Assembly (NCBI GenBank): GCA_002441545.1
Contig: DJWL01000086.1
Coordinates: 1 to 63,943, forward strand
DNA: 63,943 nt
From: Flavobacteriaceae bacterium UBA6231
Lineage (GTDB): Bacteria > Bacteroidota > Bacteroidia > Flavobacteriales > Flavobacteriaceae
Reading direction: 5' to 3'
Under the pieces are notes generated by a model. It was not told the DNA's origin and searched no databases. It saw only the letters and a list, made by a program, of their open reading frames with translations. Below are positions 60,739-63,943 of this stretch, in pieces. The position numbers and the translations under genes are program-made. Within the stretch, counting starts at the first letter, position 1, and each line of letters opens with the position of its first letter.

Positions 60739-61485
60739 TTAAGTTAACATTCCTCCATCAACATTTATAGTTTGTCCTGTTACATAAGCACTTAAATCAC
60801 TTGCTAAAAAAACGCATACATTAGCAACATCTTCCGGAGTTCCACCACGTTTTAAAGGAATTCCTGCACGCCATCCTTTTACTACTTCTTCATCTAATTT
60901 AGCAGTCATTTCTGTTTCTATAAATCCAGGAGCAATCACATTACTTCTGATATTTCGTGAGCCTAATTCTAAAGCAACCGATTTAGAAAAACCAATAATT
61001 CCTGCTTTTGAAGCCGCATAATTGGTTTGTCCAGCGTTTCCCTTAACACCAACCACAGAACTCATATTGATTATTGACCCTTTTCGTTGTTTAAGCATGG
61101 TTTTTTGAACAGCTTTTGTCATATTAAAAACAGATTTTAAATTGACTTCTATAACCGTATCGAAATCTTCTTCAGTAATACGCATTAGCAAATTATCTTT
61201 TGTAATACCTGCATTATTTACTAAAATATCAATACTTCCAAATTCTGCCACAACATCGTCAGCTAATTTTTGAGCTTCATCAAAACTGGCAGCGTTACTT
61301 TTATAACCTCTTGCTTTAATACCCAAAGCTTTTAATTCGTTTTCTAATTCGTTAGCAGCTTCAACAGATGAACTGTATGTAAAAGCTACATTGGCACCTT
61401 GTTTCGCAAATACTTGAGCAATTCCTCTACCTATCCCTCTACTTGCTCCTGTGATGATAGCCGTTTTTCCTTCTAATAATTTCAT
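60739..61485 (-). CDS. fabG: 3-oxoacyl-[ACP] reductase
   Basis: 248 residues from ATG 61485 (MKLLEGKTAIITGASRGIGR, 20 residues). The earlier frame extension is not FabG-like. Classical SDR: 'TGASRGIGRG' cofactor loop (residues 13-22), 'NNAG' near 89, Ser-Tyr-Lys catalytic residues in 'SSVVG' and 'YAASKAGIIG'. Reduces 3-oxoacyl-ACP in fatty acid synthesis with NADPH. It begins a three-gene leftward operon with the vWA and prohibitin genes. Confidence 0.95.
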   Translation of the reverse strand: MKLLEGKTAIITGASRGIGRGIAQVFAKQGANVAFTYSSSVEAANELENELKALGIKARGYKSNAASFDEAQKLADDVVAEFGSIDILVNNAGITKDNLLMRITEEDFDTVIEVNLKSVFNMTKAVQKTMLKQRKGSIINMSSVVGVKGNAGQTNYAASKAGIIGFSKSVALELGSRNIRSNVIAPGFIETEMTAKLDEEVVKGWRAGIPLKRGGTPEDVANVCVFLASDLSAYVTGQTINVDGGMLT

Positions 61486-61511
61486 TTTTTTAATAAAGAT
61501 TAGTTGATATT

Positions 61512-61540
61512 CAAAGATAACAAATACAAATGGCAACCAA
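61512..61540 (-). promoter_or_regulatory. Promoter of the fabG operon
   Basis: Minus strand TTG at 61538-61540, 18 bp, then TATCTTTG at 61512-61519: a well-spaced Bacteroidota promoter 27 bp before fabG. Confidence 0.72.
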
Positions 61541-61541
61541 T

Positions 61542-61569
61542 AAAAAAACCTTACAAGATTTATGTAAGG
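61542..61569 (-). terminator. Rho-independent terminator after sucD
   Basis: Minus strand CCTTACA - TAAATCT - TGTAAGG followed by T7. It ends sucD transcription just before the fabG promoter. Confidence 0.85.
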
Positions 61570-61594
61570 CTTTTTTATGTTATGTTTAATTTAT

Positions 61595-62473
61595 TTAAAG
61601 AGAAGCTAATACTTCTGCAACTTTTTTTCCTATTTCAGCTGGAGAATCAACAACATGAATTCCACAAGCTCTCATGATTTTCTTTTTAGCTTGTGCAGTA
61701 TCATCGCTTCCACCAACAATAGCTCCAGCATGTCCCATTGTGCGTCCAGCAGGAGCAGTTTCTCCAGCAATGAAACCAATGATTGGTTTTTTACTACCGC
61801 TAGCTTTATACCAATTGGCTGCATCTGCTTCTAATTGACCTCCAATTTCACCAATCATTACAACAGCTTCTGTTTCTGGATCGTTGATAAGCAATTGAAC
61901 AGCATCTTTTGTTGTGGTTCCTATAATAGGATCTCCACCAATTCCTATAGCTGTTGTAATTCCTAAACCTTGCTTTACAACTTGATCGGCTGCTTCATAA
62001 GTAAGTGTTCCTGATTTTGATACAATACCTACCGTTCCTTTTTTAAATACAAAACCTGGCATAATACCAACTTTAGCTTCACCTGGTGTAATAACTCCTG
62101 GACAGTTTGGCCCTATTAATCTACAATCTTTTCCTTTGATATAATCTGATGCTTTTATCATATCTGCGACAGGAATACCTTCTGTAATAGTAATAATAAC
62201 TTTAATTCCAGCATCAGCCGCTTCCATTATAGCATCAGCAGCAAAAGCTGGTGGAACAAAAATAATGGTTGTATCTGCCCCTGCTAATTTAACAGCATCA
62301 GCAACAGTATTGAAAACTGGCTTGTCTAAATGTGATTGGCCACCTTTACCAGGTGTTACTCCTCCAACAACATTTGTTCCGTATTCAATCATTTGACTTG
62401 CGTGAAAAGTTCCTTCACTTCCTGTAAAACCTTGAACTATTATTTTTGAATTTTTATTTACTAAAACACTCAT
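61595..62473 (-). CDS. sucD: Succinate-CoA ligase, alpha subunit
   Basis: 292 residues. CoA-binding Rossmann domain with 'IIVQGFTGSEGTFHASQMIE' (20 residues) at the N-terminus, 'IGPNCPGVI', 'VSKSGTLTYEAADQVVKQGL' (20 residues) and the phosphohistidine loop 'GRTMGHAGAIV' (active-site His near 245). It joins SucB to make succinyl-CoA in the TCA cycle with ATP or GTP. The beta subunit gene is not adjacent in this window. Confidence 0.96.
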   Translation of the reverse strand: MSVLVNKNSKIIVQGFTGSEGTFHASQMIEYGTNVVGGVTPGKGGQSHLDKPVFNTVADAVKLAGADTTIIFVPPAFAADAIMEAADAGIKVIITITEGIPVADMIKASDYIKGKDCRLIGPNCPGVITPGEAKVGIMPGFVFKKGTVGIVSKSGTLTYEAADQVVKQGLGITTAIGIGGDPIIGTTTKDAVQLLINDPETEAVVMIGEIGGQLEADAANWYKASGSKKPIIGFIAGETAPAGRTMGHAGAIVGGSDDTAQAKKKIMRACGIHVVDSPAEIGKKVAEVLASL

Positions 62474-62497
62474 TTTATTTTATTTTTTAAAGCAATA

Positions 62498-62505
62498 CAA
62501 AAGTA
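62498..62505 (-). promoter_or_regulatory. -7 promoter box of sucD
   Basis: The minus strand reads TACTTTTG, an exact TAnnTTTG match 25 bp upstream of the ATG. Confidence 0.57.
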
Positions 62506-62528
62506 CTTTATTGTAGTTAGTTTTAAGT

Positions 62529-63473
62529 TTAAATTATTTTATTTTTTTTCAATTGAGACAAAATCTCAGGTATTTGTTTAATATAAGCTTTTTCTTTTAA
62601 ATCAATTCGAGCTTCTTGCGCAGGAGTTCCCCAATAGGTTTTATTTCCTTCTAAAGATTTGCTGATACCTGATTGCGCATGAATGACCGCTTTTTTCCCA
62701 ATAGTTATGCCGCTTGTGCATCCAACCTGACCCCAAATGGTTACTTCATCTTCAATAACAACACATCCAGCAATCCCAACTTGTGAAGCAATTAAACATT
62801 TTTTACCAACAATTGTATCATGTCCAATTTGAATTTGATTATCAAGTTTTGATCCTTCTCCTATAATTGTGTCTCCTGTAACACCCCTATCTATAGTACA
62901 AAGAGCTCCCAAATCCACATCGTTTTCAATAACAACGCGTCCACCAGATTTTAATCTATCATACCCTTCTGGCCTCTTTTTATAGTAAAATGCATTAGCA
63001 CCTAAAACAGTACCCGCATGAATAGTTACATTGTTGCCTATTACTGCATCATCATAAATACTTACGTTTGAATGAATGATACAATTATCACCAATAACTA
63101 CATTATGACCAATAAAACAATTTGGCTGTATTACAGTATTTTTTCCTATTGCTGCTGAGTCTGAAATTGAAGAATTTGAAGATTGAAAAGGCTTAAAGTA
63201 ATCAGTAAGTTTATTGAAATCTCTAAACGGGTCATCACTTATTAATAATGCTTTTCCTTTCGGGCAATCAACATTTTTGTTTATTAAAATAATTGTCGCT
63301 TTGGAATTTAAAGCCTTATCATAATATTTAGGATGATCAACAAATACAATATCACCAGGCGTGACTACATGTATTTCATTCATCCCTAAAACTGGAAAAT
63401 TGTCGTCACCAATAAAACTGCAATCAATTATTTCAGCTATCTGTTTTAATGTATGTTGTTTTGTGAATTTCAA
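62529..63473 (-). CDS. lpxD: UDP-3-O-acylglucosamine N-acyltransferase-like (LpxD family)
   Basis: 314 residues. N-terminal uridine-binding domain (~1-100: 'IAEIIDCSFIGDDNF', 'NEIHVVTPGDIVFVDHPKYY', 20 residues), then left-handed beta-helix hexapeptide repeats (~105-270) with 'IGHNVVIGDN' and 'QIGHDTIVG', which contains the catalytic His. It adds the N-linked acyl chain in lipid A synthesis. Bacteroidota often carry more than one LpxD-like gene, so this may be a paralog. It follows efp by 5 bp. Confidence 0.82.
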   Translation of the reverse strand: MKFTKQHTLKQIAEIIDCSFIGDDNFPVLGMNEIHVVTPGDIVFVDHPKYYDKALNSKATIILINKNVDCPKGKALLISDDPFRDFNKLTDYFKPFQSSNSSISDSAAIGKNTVIQPNCFIGHNVVIGDNCIIHSNVSIYDDAVIGNNVTIHAGTVLGANAFYYKKRPEGYDRLKSGGRVVIENDVDLGALCTIDRGVTGDTIIGEGSKLDNQIQIGHDTIVGKKCLIASQVGIAGCVVIEDEVTIWGQVGCTSGITIGKKAVIHAQSGISKSLEGNKTYWGTPAQEARIDLKEKAYIKQIPEILSQLKKNKII

Positions 63474-63478
63474 GGAAA

Positions 63479-63943
63479 TTATTCTTTAACGCGTTCTTTA
63501 TAAGTTCCTTTTTCTGTTTCTACCCTAATTTTATCACCTTCATTGATAAACAAAGGTACATTTACAGTAGCTCCGGTTTCTACAGTCGCTGGTTTGGTAG
63601 CATTAGTTGCTGTATTTCCTTTAACACCTGGCTCAGTAGCAGTAACTTCTAAAATAACACTTGCAGGCATTTCTACAGAAAGAGGCATATTATCTTCAGT
63701 ATTTATTATTACCGTAACTACCTCACCTTCTTTCATTAAACCAGGGTTATCTAAAGCAGATTCTCTTAATTGAATTTGGGAATAATCTTCGGTATTCATA
63801 AAATGATAATATTCACCATCATTATATAAAAATTGAAATTTATGGGTTTCAACACGAACATCTTCTAGTTTGTGTCCTGCCGAAAATGTATTATCTAACA
63901 CTTTTCCATTTGTAACACTTTTCATTTTTGTTCTAACAAAAGC
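63479..63943 (-). CDS. efp: Elongation factor P, C-terminal part, cut by window edge
   Basis: 154 residues visible. The frame continues to the window edge as A-F-V-R-T-K before the internal Met at 63925, matching the end of the EF-P domain I (PAFVRTK...). Complete EF-P has about 188 residues, so ~34 N-terminal residues, including the loop whose Lys or Arg is modified, lie outside. Domains II and III are complete: 'VLDNTFSAGHKLEDVRVE', 'YHFMNTEDYSQIQL' and the C-terminal 'INEGDKIRVETEKGTYKERV' (20 residues). It relieves ribosome stalling at polyproline. Confidence 0.95.
   Translation of the reverse strand, partial: AFVRTKMKSVTNGKVLDNTFSAGHKLEDVRVETHKFQFLYNDGEYYHFMNTEDYSQIQLRESALDNPGLMKEGEVVTVIINTEDNMPLSVEMPASVILEVTATEPGVKGNTATNATKPATVETGATVNVPLFINEGDKIRVETEKGTYKERVKE

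Overview
The window is AT-rich chromosome of a marine-type Flavobacteriaceae bacterium (phylum Bacteroidota). The evidence is the TAnnTTTG -7 promoter boxes in front of many genes, the lack of obvious Shine-Dalgarno sequences, proteins ending in type IX secretion (T9SS) sorting domains, and flavobacterial gene sets such as fused E1 alpha/beta, PPK2 and his/leu operons with family-typical gene fusions. No genus can be assigned from sequence alone. No tRNA, rRNA, CRISPR array, prophage or intact insertion sequence was seen.

Layout. 1-4.8 kb: three secreted surface proteins, one cut by the window edge and one with seven MopE-type Asp/Cys repeats. 4.8-8.8 kb: a compact five-gene leftward operon (cytoplasmic solute-binding-fold protein, nucleoside phosphorylase, DUF1835 protein, SUI1-like factor, Fe(II)/2-oxoglutarate oxygenase). 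8.9-12.1 kb: fused 2-oxoacid dehydrogenase E1, Hsp20 and a 3D-domain lipoprotein. 12.05-12.43 kb: three tiny leftward ORFs, two of them tandem 28-residue paralogs. 12.7-21.8 kb: helicase, cold-shock protein, PPK2, an atypical SDR, and the agmatine-to-putrescine genes aguB and aguA with a DMT transporter. 22-29.1 kb: a TetR-controlled ABC-2 efflux operon (TetR, TolC, HlyD, OsmC, two ATPases, two permeases). 29.4-34.8 kb: an intradiol-dioxygenase-like secreted protein, a 2H phosphoesterase, a membrane LytTR regulator, a GH13 alpha-amylase and a PfkB kinase. 34.76-36.39 kb: a repeat-rich accessory island with a small unknown gene and a frameshifted membrane-anchored HNH nuclease. 36.5-41.4 kb: an EF-G paralog, membrane proteins and an MscS channel. 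41.5-46.2 kb: leuCD-(leuA/cimA)-leuB. 46.5-50.3 kb: housekeeping and conserved unknown genes. 50.3-57.7 kb: the complete histidine operon hisG-D-C-B-H-A-F-IE, preceded by a His-rich leader peptide and an attenuator. 57.9-63.9 kb: prohibitin, vWA protein, fabG, sucD, lpxD and the 3' part of efp.

Most of the window is ordinary core metabolism. The parts that deserve a second look are: the tandem 28-residue ORFs at 12.2-12.4 kb, which show multi-base synonymous differences; the cassette-like repeat island at 34.8-36.4 kb with its broken HNH gene; the solitary, signal-less solute-binding-fold operon; the EF-G paralog that has Phe in place of the catalytic His; the SDR-like protein without Tyr-x-x-x-Lys; and related intercistronic repeats inside the leu and his operons.
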